NCBI RefSeq assembly: GCF_004348995.1
Contig: NZ_SMKQ01000011.1
Span: 24,206 to 88,205, forward strand
Source of the DNA: Nonomuraea terrae
GTDB lineage: Bacteria; Actinomycetota; Actinomycetes; Streptosporangiales; Streptosporangiaceae
DNA length: 64,000 nt
Reading direction: 5' to 3'
The notes beneath the pieces were generated by a model that was not told the DNA's origin, searched no databases, and worked only from the letters and a program-made list of their open reading frames with translations. This document shows, piece after piece, positions 44,564 through 53,787 of this stretch. Position 1 is the stretch's first letter. Every line of letters starts with the position of its first letter. Position numbers and translations under genes: made by a program.

Positions 44564-45616
44564 TCACTCCTCGTTCGGCAGGAAGAGGACCTTGGAGCTG
44601 AAGATCGACCGCTCGCCGAGGCTGACCATGGTCTCGGGCAGCGCGTCCAGCCCCAGCTCGTGCGTGATCATGAACTTCCACGCCAGGTCGTCCGAGGCCA
44701 GCGCCCTGGCGGCCACCCGCCACTCCTCCCCGGGGAACGGCGCCGAGAAGGAGTTCCACGCGCCGTGCAGGGTGACCTCGCGGCGCAGGAACGAGCCGAA
44801 GGTCGACTTGGGCAACACCACCGGCTCGTGCGGGATGCCGATGAACACCGCCTCGCCGTGCCTGGCCACCAGGCTCACCGCCTGATCGATCGTGGCGGGC
44901 ACGCCCGCGGACTCGATCACCACGTCGTAGCCGTCACCCGCCGGCTCGGCGGCCTCCTGCACGCTGGTCGCGGTGTGCGTGGCGCCGGCCTCGGTCGCCA
45001 TGGCGGCCTTCTGGTCGTTCAGCTCGATCACGAGCACCTCGGACGCCCCGGCCATCCTGGCCCACTGCACGGCGAACAGCCCGATCGGACCGGCGCCGAC
45101 CACCGCCACCCGGCGGCCGCCGCGCATGTTCGTGCGCCACAGGGCGTGCAGCGCGATCGCCGCCGGGTCCAGCATGGCGGCCGCCCGCGGGTCGAGGCCG
45201 GCGGGCAGCACCATGAGGTTGTCCGCCGGCACGGTGACGTACTGCGCGTACGCCCCGTCCCTGCGGCTGCCGAAGTAGCCGTAGTTCTTGCACAGGCTGA
45301 AGTGGCCCTGGCTGCAGGGGGCGCATTCGTGGCAGGGGATGAGCGGCGGCACGGTGACCAGGTCGCCCTCGCGTACCTGGCCGGCGGCGGCCAGGCGGTC
45401 GCCGAGGCGTACGACGTGCCCCGAGAACTCGTGGCCGCAGATGATCGGGAAGTGGTAGGCCCCCGCGTGCAGCATGCGCGGGATGTCCGACCCGCACACC
45501 CCGCAGGCCGCCACCCTGACGAGCGCCTCGCCGGGGCCCGGCTCGGGCACGGGCACCTGTTCCACCCTGATGTCGCCGGGGGCGTGCAGCACCGCGGCCT
45601 TCATGGTTTCCGGCAT
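44564..45616 (-). CDS. Zinc-dependent alcohol (polyol) dehydrogenase
   Basis: A 350-residue medium-chain dehydrogenase. Catalytic zinc ligands are in ACGVCGSD and GHEFSGHV, structural zinc in PCHECAPCSQGHFSLCKN, and the NAD fold in VAVVGAGPIGLFAVQWARMAG. YGYFGSRRDGAYAQY is typical of the galactitol-1-phosphate/sorbitol dehydrogenase branch. An AAGGAG precedes the ATG. It probably oxidises the imported polyol or polyol phosphate. Confidence 0.88.
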   Translation of the reverse strand: MPETMKAAVLHAPGDIRVEQVPVPEPGPGEALVRVAACGVCGSDIPRMLHAGAYHFPIICGHEFSGHVVRLGDRLAAAGQVREGDLVTVPPLIPCHECAPCSQGHFSLCKNYGYFGSRRDGAYAQYVTVPADNLMVLPAGLDPRAAAMLDPAAIALHALWRTNMRGGRRVAVVGAGPIGLFAVQWARMAGASEVLVIELNDQKAAMATEAGATHTATSVQEAAEPAGDGYDVVIESAGVPATIDQAVSLVARHGEAVFIGIPHEPVVLPKSTFGSFLRREVTLHGAWNSFSAPFPGEEWRVAARALASDDLAWKFMITHELGLDALPETMVSLGERSIFSSKVLFLPNEE

Positions 45617-45638
45617 CCTTGTCTCCTTGTGCCTGTGA

Positions 45639-46622
45639 CTACTGGGCCGCCTGGGCGAACTCGCCGGGCCCGATGTACTCGCCGGCGTTGTCCGTGTCGA
45701 TCAGCGCGGTGCCCGCGTCGATGGAGGGCTCGACCTTCTCGCCCTTCTGGACCTTGAGCACCGTCTCCACGGCCTTCGTGCCGAGCGAGATGGGGTCGTT
45801 GAGCGCGGTGGCCACGTACTGGCCGGACGGGATCTGCTTGACCGCCTCCATGAGCCCGTCGACGCCGGCGACCAGGACCTTGCCCTTGCCGTTCTCCTTG
45901 AGGACCTGGAGCGCGCCGAGCGCCATGTCGTCGTTGTGCGCGTAGACGGCGGCCACGTCGGGGTGGACCTGGAGCAGGTCCTGCATCGCGGTGACCGCCT
46001 TGGAGCGCACGTAGTCGGAGTACGGCCCCTCGACGATCTGGATCTTGGCGTTGGCCGCCACGGCCTCGTGGAAGCCCGCGCTGCGGTCACGCGCCACGGC
46101 GCCGCCGGCGTCGCCGCGGATCTCGATGACCTTGCCGCCCCGGGCGCCGAGCTGCTCGCTGAGCCGCTTGCCGACGAGCGCGCCCATCGCCTTGTTGTCG
46201 CGCCCGACGTGCGCGACCGCGCCCTCGGGCACCGGCCGGTCCACGGTCACGACCGGGACGCCTGCGGCCTTGGCCGCGGCGATGCCCGGCTGCACGCCCT
46301 GGGGGTCCACCGGGTTGATGAGCAGGACGTCGACCTGCCGGGTGATGAGGTCCTGGATGTCGTTGTTCTGCTTGGTGACGTCGCCGCCCGCGTCGGCGAA
46401 GTACAGCTCGGCGCCGGCCTGCTTGGCGGCGGCCTCGGCTCCTTCGCGGAGCTGGACGTAGAAGGGGGACTGCTGGGTCGCCTGGCTGAATCCGATGGCG
46501 ACGGGGCCGTCGTCCTGCCCGCCGGCGCCCTCGGTGGTTCCGCCGGGGGTGGTGGACACCGAGCAGGCGGACATGAGGCTGACCAGGAGGAGGGGGATGG
46601 TTAGTGACCGGAATGCACGCAT
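45639..46622 (-). CDS. Ribose-type sugar ABC transporter substrate-binding lipoprotein
   Basis: A 327-residue RbsB-like protein with lipobox VSLMSACSVS. Family stretches: VAIGFSQATQQSPFYVQLREGAE, QVDVLLINPVDPQGV, VVTVDRPVPEGAVAHVGRDN and DVAAVYAHNDDMALGALQVLKE. First gene of a nine-gene operon that runs to 36349. The SorC-type palindrome lies 77-90 bases upstream. Confidence 0.92.
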   Translation of the reverse strand: MRAFRSLTIPLLLVSLMSACSVSTTPGGTTEGAGGQDDGPVAIGFSQATQQSPFYVQLREGAEAAAKQAGAELYFADAGGDVTKQNNDIQDLITRQVDVLLINPVDPQGVQPGIAAAKAAGVPVVTVDRPVPEGAVAHVGRDNKAMGALVGKRLSEQLGARGGKVIEIRGDAGGAVARDRSAGFHEAVAANAKIQIVEGPYSDYVRSKAVTAMQDLLQVHPDVAAVYAHNDDMALGALQVLKENGKGKVLVAGVDGLMEAVKQIPSGQYVATALNDPISLGTKAVETVLKVQKGEKVEPSIDAGTALIDTDNAGEYIGPGEFAQAAQ

Positions 46623-46698
46623 ATGGGCCTCCGTATGTGACTTTGGTAACGCACCGTAAGTCGGGTTTTAACCTGGATGCAACACTTGAGCCGGAATT

Positions 46699-46712
46699 TG
46701 CTCATATGAGCA
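46699..46712. promoter_or_regulatory. SorC-type operator upstream of the polyol operon
   Basis: TGCTCATATGAGCA is a perfect 14-base palindrome. It resembles operators of SorC/DeoR-type sugar regulators, and the operon encodes such a regulator. It sits in an AT-richer stretch before the binding-protein gene. Confidence 0.65.
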
Positions 46713-47322
46713 GAGTCGGGAGATTGATCGTCCGGGGCCGGAGGTTTCTCAGGAGTTTCCGCAGGTGAAGCCCGCTACGTGCCTTCTCCGGCCGTGAGCG
46801 CGCGGGCCGAGTTCACCGGCACGTGGTCACCCTGGAAAGCGCCCCACCCCGGCGCGGCGGCCGGCGCGTGCCCGGGCGGGTTCGTCCGCTGGGACCGGTG
46901 TGCTAAGGGAGGGCGACAGGCTCCCGGCATGCACCCCGGCCCGCTCGGAGCCGAGCCGGTCGAGCAGGTGGCCGATGGGGGTTGTGCAGGCGAGAGGGAT
47001 GGGCCCAGCGCGGCCCTGCGTTCGAGGCCGGCGGGGCATGTCCGACGGCGAATCCGTGCCGCACGCGTCGGGCGCCGACGGGTGACACGCGGCATCGGTG
47101 CCGTCCATCAGAGCGGTGATGTCGCCGATCCGGGCCCGCTCGCGATCGCGTCGTGCAGTCCTGTCAGCCCGAGGGGCCGGCAGCTGGGCGGGCAGCGGTC
47201 GGCGGACTGCCGCATCGGGGTTCGGCCGCGCCCTCGCGCGAACCTCGGCCTTCGGTCCTGGCGTCAGCGGCTATCCTGAGGCCTCCCGATCACGCGATGA
47301 TCATCGGCGGGGGAGGACAGGC
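46713..47322. other. Intergenic stretch of about 600 bases without a convincing gene
   Basis: All six frames were considered. The longest open frames here are Arg/Pro/Gly-rich with no recognisable domain, low agreement with local codon bias and no ribosome sites, so none is called. A 12-base palindrome CGATGATCATCG at 47295-47306, just before the LacI ribosome site, may be an autoregulatory site. The rest may be remnants of a decayed gene. Confidence 0.5.
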
Positions 47323-48378
47323 ATGCAGGGTGGCCGGCCTGGAGTGCGCCGGGTGCGCATGATCGACGTGGCCAACTCGCTCGGCCTGTCCCGGGCCACC
47401 GTCTCGCTGGTGATGCGGAACAGTCCTCTGGTGTCGGAGGCCACCAGGAACGCCGTGCTGGCCGAGGCCGAGCGGCTGGGATACATCTACAACCAGGCCG
47501 CCGCCAACCTGCGGACCCAGCGCAACGACCTGGTCGGGTTGGTGATGCCCGACGTGATGAACCCGTTCGTCGCCGAGGTGTCGCTGGGCGTGCAGGAGGT
47601 GCTCGGCGAGGTCGGCTTCTTCGTCATGATCGCCAACACCGTCGACCGGGTCGGCCTGCAACGGCAGATCCTGGGTTCGCTGGTCGGGCACCGGGCGGCC
47701 GGCGTGGTGACCATCCCCGCCCTGACCGCGACCGCGGACGACTTCGCCGGCCTGCGCCAGAGCGGCCTGCCGACGGTGCTGCTGCTGCGCCGCATCGACG
47801 GCGTCGACCTGCCGTTCGTCGGCACCGACGAGGCGGCCATCGGCCGGCTCGGAGCCGAGCACCTGACCGCCGTGCACGGCTGCCGCCGGGTGGCCTACTT
47901 CGGCGGCGACCCGCTGGCCTCGCCGCGGGTCGGCCGCATGGAGAGCTTCCGGCGGGCGGTCACCGAGGCCGGCGCCGGGTGGGACGCGGCGTGGTCGCAG
48001 CCCCTCGACGCGACCGCGGACGCCGCCTACCGCCGCGCCGCCGAGCTGCTGGAAGCCGGGCCGCCGCCCGACGGGGTGCTGTGCCACAGCGACAACGTGG
48101 CCTACGGCCTGGCCAAGGCGCTGCGGCTCGGCACGCCCGAGGCCGCGCCCTGCGCGGTGCTCGGCATCGACGACCTCCACCAGTCGGCGATGTGGAACCC
48201 GTCGATCAGCAGCATCGCCACCGACCCGGTCGAGCTGGGCCGGGTGTGCGGCCGGGTGCTGCTGGCCGAGATGGGCATGCCTGCCGAGGGCAGCCGTGTC
48301 CCGCCGGCCCCGGAAATGCACGCGCGCGCCTCCTGCGGCTGTCACCGAGCGACCCGGCCTGCCGGCCGAGCCGGCTGA
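47323..48378 (+). CDS. LacI family transcriptional regulator
   Basis: A 351-residue regulator. The HTH and hinge read MIDVANSLGLSRATVSLVMRNSPLVSEATRNAV and LRTQRNDLVGLVMPDVMNPF; the remainder is the periplasmic-binding-like sensor (RRVAYFGGDPLASPRVGRMESFRRAV, CAVLGIDDLHQSAMWNPSISSIA). The ATG at 47323 follows GGAGGA; eleven residues precede the HTH methionine. It ends with RASCGCH, as in many LacI proteins. The palindrome at 48517 upstream of the sulfatase/importer operon is its likely target. Confidence 0.9.
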   Translation: MQGGRPGVRRVRMIDVANSLGLSRATVSLVMRNSPLVSEATRNAVLAEAERLGYIYNQAAANLRTQRNDLVGLVMPDVMNPFVAEVSLGVQEVLGEVGFFVMIANTVDRVGLQRQILGSLVGHRAAGVVTIPALTATADDFAGLRQSGLPTVLLLRRIDGVDLPFVGTDEAAIGRLGAEHLTAVHGCRRVAYFGGDPLASPRVGRMESFRRAVTEAGAGWDAAWSQPLDATADAAYRRAAELLEAGPPPDGVLCHSDNVAYGLAKALRLGTPEAAPCAVLGIDDLHQSAMWNPSISSIATDPVELGRVCGRVLLAEMGMPAEGSRVPPAPEMHARASCGCHRATRPAGRAG

Positions 48379-48475
48379 GCGACCTGCCGATACGGCGTGC
48401 CGGTCGGCCGAGTCCCGCCCCGAGTTCCACGTGGCTGTCACTGAGCGACCTGCGGATGTGTGAATCGTATTTCAG

Positions 48476-48533
48476 GGTTGACCTGTAGGTTTATATGGTT
48501 TAGGTTGACCTTCGGTTTAGATCGATCTAAGTT
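48476..48533 (+). promoter_or_regulatory. Two tandem sigma-70-type promoters from a direct repeat, plus a LacI operator
   Basis: GGTTGACCTGTAGGTTTA (48476) and GGTTGACCTTCGGTTTA (48503) are direct repeats. Each supplies a TTGACC -35; 17 bases further lie TAGGTT (48501) and TAAGTT (48528) as -10 candidates. The perfect palindrome TTAGATCGATCTAA at 48517-48530 overlaps the second -10, a classic repressor position with the CG centre typical of LacI operators. Downstream is the sulfatase operon. Confidence 0.6.
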
Positions 48534-48605
48534 AGCCCGAACCGAAAGGCCGCCGCCGCATCGGCGCGAGGCCAGCCCGGCGCGCTCGACCAAGGAAGGG
48601 CACGG

Positions 48606-49541
48606 ATGTCCCCAGTTGTCCGTTCGCCACGGCAGTCAACGCCGCATCGCGCGCAGTGGCACCGGCGCGAGGACGGCGTCGGCCGCCTGATGTTGCTGCC
48701 GGCCCTGCTGCCGTATCTCGCCTTCGCGCTGCTGCCGATCGGCTGGCTGTTCTGGTTCAGCTTCCAGCGCTGGAACGGGTTCTCGGCGCCGCGGTTCACC
48801 GGCCTGGCCAACTACGAGCGCATGCTCGGGGACGAACAATGGTGGCTGGCGGTGCTGAACACGGTGAAGTTCGGCTTCGGCCGGCTGGTCATCGAGATCC
48901 CGCTGGCGCTGGTGCTGGCCTACGTGTTCTTCCGCGGCGTCCGCGCCGGAACGGTCTACCGCACGATCCTGTTCCTGCCGCACGTCCTGTCGCCCGCGAT
49001 CGTCGGCATCATCTTCGTCTTCCTGCTGCGCGAGACCGGCGGGCCGGTCAACCAGCTGCTCACCGGATCGGGCCTGCTGGAGACGCCGATCCGGTTCCTG
49101 GGCGAGGCCGGCGCCGCGCTCGGCAGCCTGATCGGGGTCGGCGTCTGGGCCCACCTCGGGATCAACCTGCTGCTCTTCTTCGCCGGCATGATGACGATCC
49201 CGAACGCCCTGCTGGAGAGCGCGGCGCTGGAGGGCGCCGGCCACTGGGCGACGCTGCGGCACATCGTGCTGCCGATGCTGGCCCCCGTGACGCGCGTGGT
49301 GATCCTGATCTCGCTCATCGGCACGCTGCGCAGCTTCGACCTGGTCAAGACGCTCACCGACGGCGGCCCCGCCGGGAGCACCGAGGTGATGTTCACCTAC
49401 CTCTACCGGTTCTTCTTCGAGCCGGAATCGGTGCCGCAGATCGGGTACGCCGCCGCGCTCGGCGTCACCGCCAGCGTGATCGTCGGCATCATCTCCGTCG
49501 CCTATCTGCGGATCAACCGGAGCGGGAGGACCGCGGCATGA
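48606..49541 (+). CDS. Carbohydrate ABC transporter permease (MalF type)
   Basis: A 311-residue CUT1 permease with six membrane helices; the EAA loop is LLESAALEGAGHWATLRHIVLPM. An AGGAAGGG precedes the ATG. It begins the operon under the LacI site. As in the first importer, no ATPase gene accompanies it. Confidence 0.92.
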   Translation: MSPVVRSPRQSTPHRAQWHRREDGVGRLMLLPALLPYLAFALLPIGWLFWFSFQRWNGFSAPRFTGLANYERMLGDEQWWLAVLNTVKFGFGRLVIEIPLALVLAYVFFRGVRAGTVYRTILFLPHVLSPAIVGIIFVFLLRETGGPVNQLLTGSGLLETPIRFLGEAGAALGSLIGVGVWAHLGINLLLFFAGMMTIPNALLESAALEGAGHWATLRHIVLPMLAPVTRVVILISLIGTLRSFDLVKTLTDGGPAGSTEVMFTYLYRFFFEPESVPQIGYAAALGVTASVIVGIISVAYLRINRSGRTAA

Positions 49542-50446
49542 GCACACCCGTCATCACCGAAACCGCAGGCCGGACGGCCGCCCCGCCCGTCGCGGCCCCG
49601 CGCAGGCGGCGGGTCCGCCCGCTCACCGTGCTGGTGCACGCGATCCTGGTCGTGGCGGCGCTGATCATGCTCTCACCGCTGGTCTTCGGCCTGTTCGCGT
49701 CGGTCTCGCCGCTGGACCAGATCCTCAGCAGGGACGGCGGGATCCTGCCGCGCGTGTGGGAGTGGGGCACCTACCTGCACGCCTGGACCACGGCGAACTT
49801 CTCCCGCTACTTCGTCAACAGCCTGATCGTCACCGCCCTGGTCGTGCTGCTGGACACGCTCGTGTCCAGCATGACCGGCTACGTGCTGGCCCGGCGCCGC
49901 CTGCGCGGCCAGCGCCTGGTCGAGGGCCTGTACGTCGGCACCCTGTTCGTCGGCCTGACCACGGCGACGCTCTACCCGCAGTACGTGATCGCCGAGGCGC
50001 TGGGCCTGGACAACCTGCTCGGCATCGCGCTGGTCCAGCTGGCCGGGATCATGCTGGTGCACATCTTCCTGATCAAGGCGTTCGTGCAGGGCCTCGGCAC
50101 CGAGATGGAGGACGCCGCCCGGGTCGACGGCTGCGGGCTGTTCGGCACCTACTGGCGGATCGCCTTCCCGATGATGCGGCCGATCCTCGCCACCACGGTG
50201 ATCCTCGGCTTCCAGGCCTCCTGGAACAACTACCAGGTGCCCCTGGTGTTCTCACTCGCCGAGCCCGACCTGCGCACCCTGGTCGTGGGCGTGAGCGCGC
50301 TGCAGTACGACGCCGCCGAGGGGATGACGCCGTACAACACGGTGCTGGCCGGCGCGAACATGGCGCTGGTGCCGATCGTGGTGATCTTCATCGTGCTGCA
50401 GCGGCACTTCGTCCGCGGCTGGACGGACGGGTCGGTGAAGGGATGA
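49538..50446 (+). CDS. Carbohydrate ABC transporter permease (MalG type)
   Basis: A 302-residue CUT1 permease. The EAA loop reads MEDAARVDGCGLFGTYWRIAFPM and the end HFVRGWTDGSVKG is typical. The ATG overlaps the MalF-type stop by four bases. Pairs with the preceding permease. Confidence 0.92.
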   Translation: MSTPVITETAGRTAAPPVAAPRRRRVRPLTVLVHAILVVAALIMLSPLVFGLFASVSPLDQILSRDGGILPRVWEWGTYLHAWTTANFSRYFVNSLIVTALVVLLDTLVSSMTGYVLARRRLRGQRLVEGLYVGTLFVGLTTATLYPQYVIAEALGLDNLLGIALVQLAGIMLVHIFLIKAFVQGLGTEMEDAARVDGCGLFGTYWRIAFPMMRPILATTVILGFQASWNNYQVPLVFSLAEPDLRTLVVGVSALQYDAAEGMTPYNTVLAGANMALVPIVVIFIVLQRHFVRGWTDGSVKG

Positions 50447-51075
50447 CCCCGTTCGCGCCGGACGGCGCCCTGCTGCGCGGCTGGTCCCGCTGGTGGTTCT
50501 GGGCCTGGACGAGCTGCTGCTGGCTGCTGCTGAGCCTGCCCGTGCTCACCGCGCCGGCGGCCGGCCTGTGGCTGATCGCCCAGCAGCGCCGGTACGCCCG
50601 CGGCGAGGCCGCCCTCGGCCCGGGTGAGACGCTGCGGTTCCTGGGCCGCCGGCTGCTGCCGTCCCTGCCGCTGGCCGGCTGTCATCTCGGCATCGCCGCC
50701 CTGGTGCTCGTCGGCCTGCTCGGGCCCTCACCCGGCGGGGCCTACGGCGGGCTGGTGCTGACGACCAGCGTGGTGGCCGGCGTGACCTGGCTGCTGGTCG
50801 CCCCCTGGTCAGTGGTGATCTTCGAGCGTACCGGCCGTACCGCCGAGGCGCTGCGGACGGCCTACCTGCTGGCGCTGTCGCGGATCGAGCTGGCGCTGAC
50901 CGCGAGCGTCGCCGTGATCGCCGCCGCCGCGGCCGGGCCCTTCCTGGCGACCGGGGTGCCGTACCTCGGATTGCCGGCGGCGATCGCGCTGCCGGCGGCG
51001 ACGGCCAGTTTCGTGATCGTGCTCTGCGACCGAGCCGCCGCGGTTCGCGTCCTGTTGAGAAAGGCCCCCCGATGA
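50443..51075 (+). CDS. DUF624 (YesL-like) membrane protein
   Basis: A 210-residue protein with about five hydrophobic helices (WFWAWTSCCWLLLSLPVLTAPAAGLWLIA near the N-terminus). The layout and the location inside a sugar ABC operon match YesL/DUF624 proteins, whose role is unknown. ATGA overlaps on both sides show it is translated with the transporter. Confidence 0.7.
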   Translation: MTPFAPDGALLRGWSRWWFWAWTSCCWLLLSLPVLTAPAAGLWLIAQQRRYARGEAALGPGETLRFLGRRLLPSLPLAGCHLGIAALVLVGLLGPSPGGAYGGLVLTTSVVAGVTWLLVAPWSVVIFERTGRTAEALRTAYLLALSRIELALTASVAVIAAAAAGPFLATGVPYLGLPAAIALPAATASFVIVLCDRAAAVRVLLRKAPR

Positions 51076-52433
51076 CTGATTCCTCCTTGACCCGCCGCGG
51101 GTTCCTCGGCACGCTCGCCGCCGGCGCCGCGGCGTCCCTCGTCGGCTGCGGCGGCTCCTCGTCCGGCTCCGCCGGTTCGGGCGGGCTGACCACGATCGTG
51201 GTCTGGGACCGGGCCGGCGCGCACGCCAAGGCCCGCCAGGAGTTCTTCCGCACCTGGAACGCGCAGCAGGGCAAGTCCCTCGGCATCGAGGTGAAGTACG
51301 AGCCGCAGGCGACGGACAAGTACGAGGAGATCGTCCGGCTCGGCTTCCAGACCAAGCGGGCGCCCGACCTGTTCCACAGCCCCTCGGCGCAGCTGGGCGC
51401 GTTCGTCGCGGCCGGGTGGGTGCAGCCGCTGCCCGACCTGGTCGGCAAGGCGGTGCTCGACAAGGCGGCGCCGTACCACCAGAAGAACAGCGAGCTGGTC
51501 TGGGGCGGCGTGCCGTACGCGGTGCCGACCACCGCGTTCACCAACCGGATGCTGATCAACGTCGAGCTGTTCGAGAAGGCCGGGCTGGATCCGGACGCGC
51601 CGCCGGCGACCTTCTCGGAGGTACGCCAGGCCGCGGCCGCGATCACCAAGATCGGCAAGGGTGAGGCGTTCGGCATGCTCATCCCGATCAAGGCGACCGG
51701 GTTCCGGCAGTGGAGCGTGGACATCCCGCTGATGGCGGGCGACGCGGCGCTGGCCCAGTTCGGGCTGTTCAACGCCGCCGCGCAGACGTACGAGTCGGCG
51801 AAGTACGCGCCGGTCATCGAGCTCTACCGGGCCATGATCGTCGACAAGACCGCGTATCCGGGCGCCGCGACCCTGACCGGCGACGTCGCGATCAACGCCT
51901 TCGGCAAGGGCGAGGCCGGGATGTACCTCACCAGCAGCGCGATCGTGTCGTCGCTGGCCGACCTCGGCAGCACCGTCAAGGCGGTCGCGGCGCCGCTGCC
52001 GGTGCCGGACGGGCAGCAGCTGGCGCGCTCGCCGATGAACGCCGGCTACCCGTACGCGATCTCCTCGACCAGCCAGAACCCGGAGCAGGCCGCGAAGGTG
52101 TTCGAGGTGATGGTCGGCGACGGAGTCCAGGAGGCCCTGGCCGCGAAGGCGGCGCCGCCGCTGAACGGCGCCGTCTGGGAGTCGGCCGCGATCAAGGACA
52201 ACGCGCTCCTCCAGCAGTTCCGGCCGGGAGAGCTCGACCGGCAGTGGCCGAAGACGCCCGGCGGCCTGCTGCAGGTGGAGGGCGAGAGCGTCGACCAGAC
52301 CGTGGAGAAGCTGCTGCTCGACCCGTCGGCCGCGCTCGGACCGGCGCTCGCCGCGATGCAGCAGCGCATGCAGGCCGCCTACGACGCCGCGGTCAAGAAC
52401 GGCGAGGTCGACCCGCGGGAGTTCCAGGCGTGA
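51072..52433 (+). CDS. Sugar ABC transporter solute-binding lipoprotein with Tat signal
   Basis: A 453-residue family 1 binding protein. The N-terminus has the twin-arginine motif TRRGFLG and lipobox SLVGCGG, so it is folded before export and lipid-anchored. WDRAGAHAKARQEFFRTWNAQQG and FHSPSAQLGAFVAAGWVQPLPDL follow. It should recognise the sulfated sugar processed by the downstream sulfatases (inference from operon). Confidence 0.9.
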   Translation: MTDSSLTRRGFLGTLAAGAAASLVGCGGSSSGSAGSGGLTTIVVWDRAGAHAKARQEFFRTWNAQQGKSLGIEVKYEPQATDKYEEIVRLGFQTKRAPDLFHSPSAQLGAFVAAGWVQPLPDLVGKAVLDKAAPYHQKNSELVWGGVPYAVPTTAFTNRMLINVELFEKAGLDPDAPPATFSEVRQAAAAITKIGKGEAFGMLIPIKATGFRQWSVDIPLMAGDAALAQFGLFNAAAQTYESAKYAPVIELYRAMIVDKTAYPGAATLTGDVAINAFGKGEAGMYLTSSAIVSSLADLGSTVKAVAAPLPVPDGQQLARSPMNAGYPYAISSTSQNPEQAAKVFEVMVGDGVQEALAAKAAPPLNGAVWESAAIKDNALLQQFRPGELDRQWPKTPGGLLQVEGESVDQTVEKLLLDPSAALGPALAAMQQRMQAAYDAAVKNGEVDPREFQA

Positions 52434-53773
52434 CGCCCCCGAACGTCGTCGTGCTGCTGGCCGACCAGTGGCGGGGGCAGGACCAGGGCTGGATCGGCGG
52501 CCCTTCCCGGGTCCGCACCCCCAACCTGGACCGGCTGGCGGCCGGCGGCGCCGCGATCGCCGGGGGACGCGCGAGCTCGCCGGTCTGCGGGCCCAGCCGG
52601 GCGAGCCTGCTCACCGGCCGCCTGCCGCACGAGCACGGCGTGGTCGCCAACGACCTGCCGCTGTCGCCGCGGCTGGAGACCCTGGCCACGGCGCTGTCCG
52701 GCGCCGGGTACCGGACCGGCTGGATCGGCAAGTGGCACCTGGCAGGGCTGCCCCGCGACAAGTGGGTGCCGCCCGCCGCCCGCCCCGGAATCGACCACTA
52801 CGCCGGAGTCGACTGCTCCCACGAGCACGTCGACGGCCACTACTACACCGGCCCCGAGAGCAGGATCGGCTTCACCGGCTACGAGCCGGAGGTGCAGACC
52901 GATCTGGCCGTCGAGTTCCTCGCCGAGCAGGACGGCCCGTTCTTCCTCACCGTCTCCTACAACCCGCCGCACGACCCGTACGACTCGGTGCCGGCGCCGC
53001 TGCGGGCCGGGTACCCGATCGAGCGGATGACGGTGCCGCCGAACACCCCCGACACCCCCGAGCAGCGCGAGCTGCAGCGGCTCTACTGGAGCGCGATCAC
53101 GGCGGTGGACGCGCAGATCGGCCGGGTCGCAGCGGAGCTGGAGCGGCTCGGGCTGCGCCGGAACACGATCATCGTGGTCACCTCCGACCACGGCGACCTG
53201 CTCGGCGCCCACGGCCTGCGCGCCAAGCAGAGCCCGTACGCGGAGGCCGTCCGGGTGCCGATGGTGATCAACGGGCCCGGCGTTCCCGCCTGCCGGCCCG
53301 CCGGGCTGCTCGGCCTGGTGGACCTCGCCCCGACCCTGCTCGGCCTGCTCGGGCTGCCGCCGATCGGGACGTACGGCCGCGACCTCAGCGATCGGCTGCG
53401 CGCCGGCGGGCCGCTGCGCGGTGAGCTGCTGACCGGCAACTGGGTCAGCTTCGACAACGGCTACGACCAGGGCATCGGCGAGTGGCGCGGCCTGGGCGCC
53501 GAAGACCTGACCTACGCGCGCACCGCCGACGGCCGGCCGTGGCTGCTGTTCGACGACCGCGCCGACCCCTGGCAGCTGGACAACCTGGTCGCCGACCCGG
53601 CGGCGGCCGGGCGGGTCGCCGAGGCCGACGCCCGGCTGGCCGCGCTGCTGGCGGAGTCCGGGGACGCCTTCTGGCCGGCCGACCGGCTGCTCACCGAGCT
53701 CGGCCTGGTCGGCGACTGGAACGCCCGCGAGTCCGCCTTGCGCGGCGACCGGGCCCGTCTGATCGTTTCATGA
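52430..53773 (+). CDS. Sulfatase (formylglycine type), cytoplasmic
   Basis: A 447-residue type I sulfatase. NVVVLLADQWRGQD gives the metal-binding Asp, SPVCGPSRASLLTGR carries Cys53 in the CxPSR signature that is converted to formylglycine, and VTSDHGDLLGAHG is the DHG metal site. No signal peptide is visible, so it acts inside the cell. The GTG start overlaps the binding-protein stop (GTGA). No formylglycine-generating enzyme is in the window; one must be encoded elsewhere. The substrate is a sulfate ester, probably of an imported saccharide. Confidence 0.9.
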   Translation: MTPPNVVVLLADQWRGQDQGWIGGPSRVRTPNLDRLAAGGAAIAGGRASSPVCGPSRASLLTGRLPHEHGVVANDLPLSPRLETLATALSGAGYRTGWIGKWHLAGLPRDKWVPPAARPGIDHYAGVDCSHEHVDGHYYTGPESRIGFTGYEPEVQTDLAVEFLAEQDGPFFLTVSYNPPHDPYDSVPAPLRAGYPIERMTVPPNTPDTPEQRELQRLYWSAITAVDAQIGRVAAELERLGLRRNTIIVVTSDHGDLLGAHGLRAKQSPYAEAVRVPMVINGPGVPACRPAGLLGLVDLAPTLLGLLGLPPIGTYGRDLSDRLRAGGPLRGELLTGNWVSFDNGYDQGIGEWRGLGAEDLTYARTADGRPWLLFDDRADPWQLDNLVADPAAAGRVAEADARLAALLAESGDAFWPADRLLTELGLVGDWNARESALRGDRARLIVS

Positions 53774-53787
53774 GGAGATATCCGTAC

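Noticed and set aside
46779..47279. 166-residue plus-strand frame and several minus-strand frames
   Set aside because: No recognisable domain, mixed composition and mutually overlapping on both strands; treated as noncoding.
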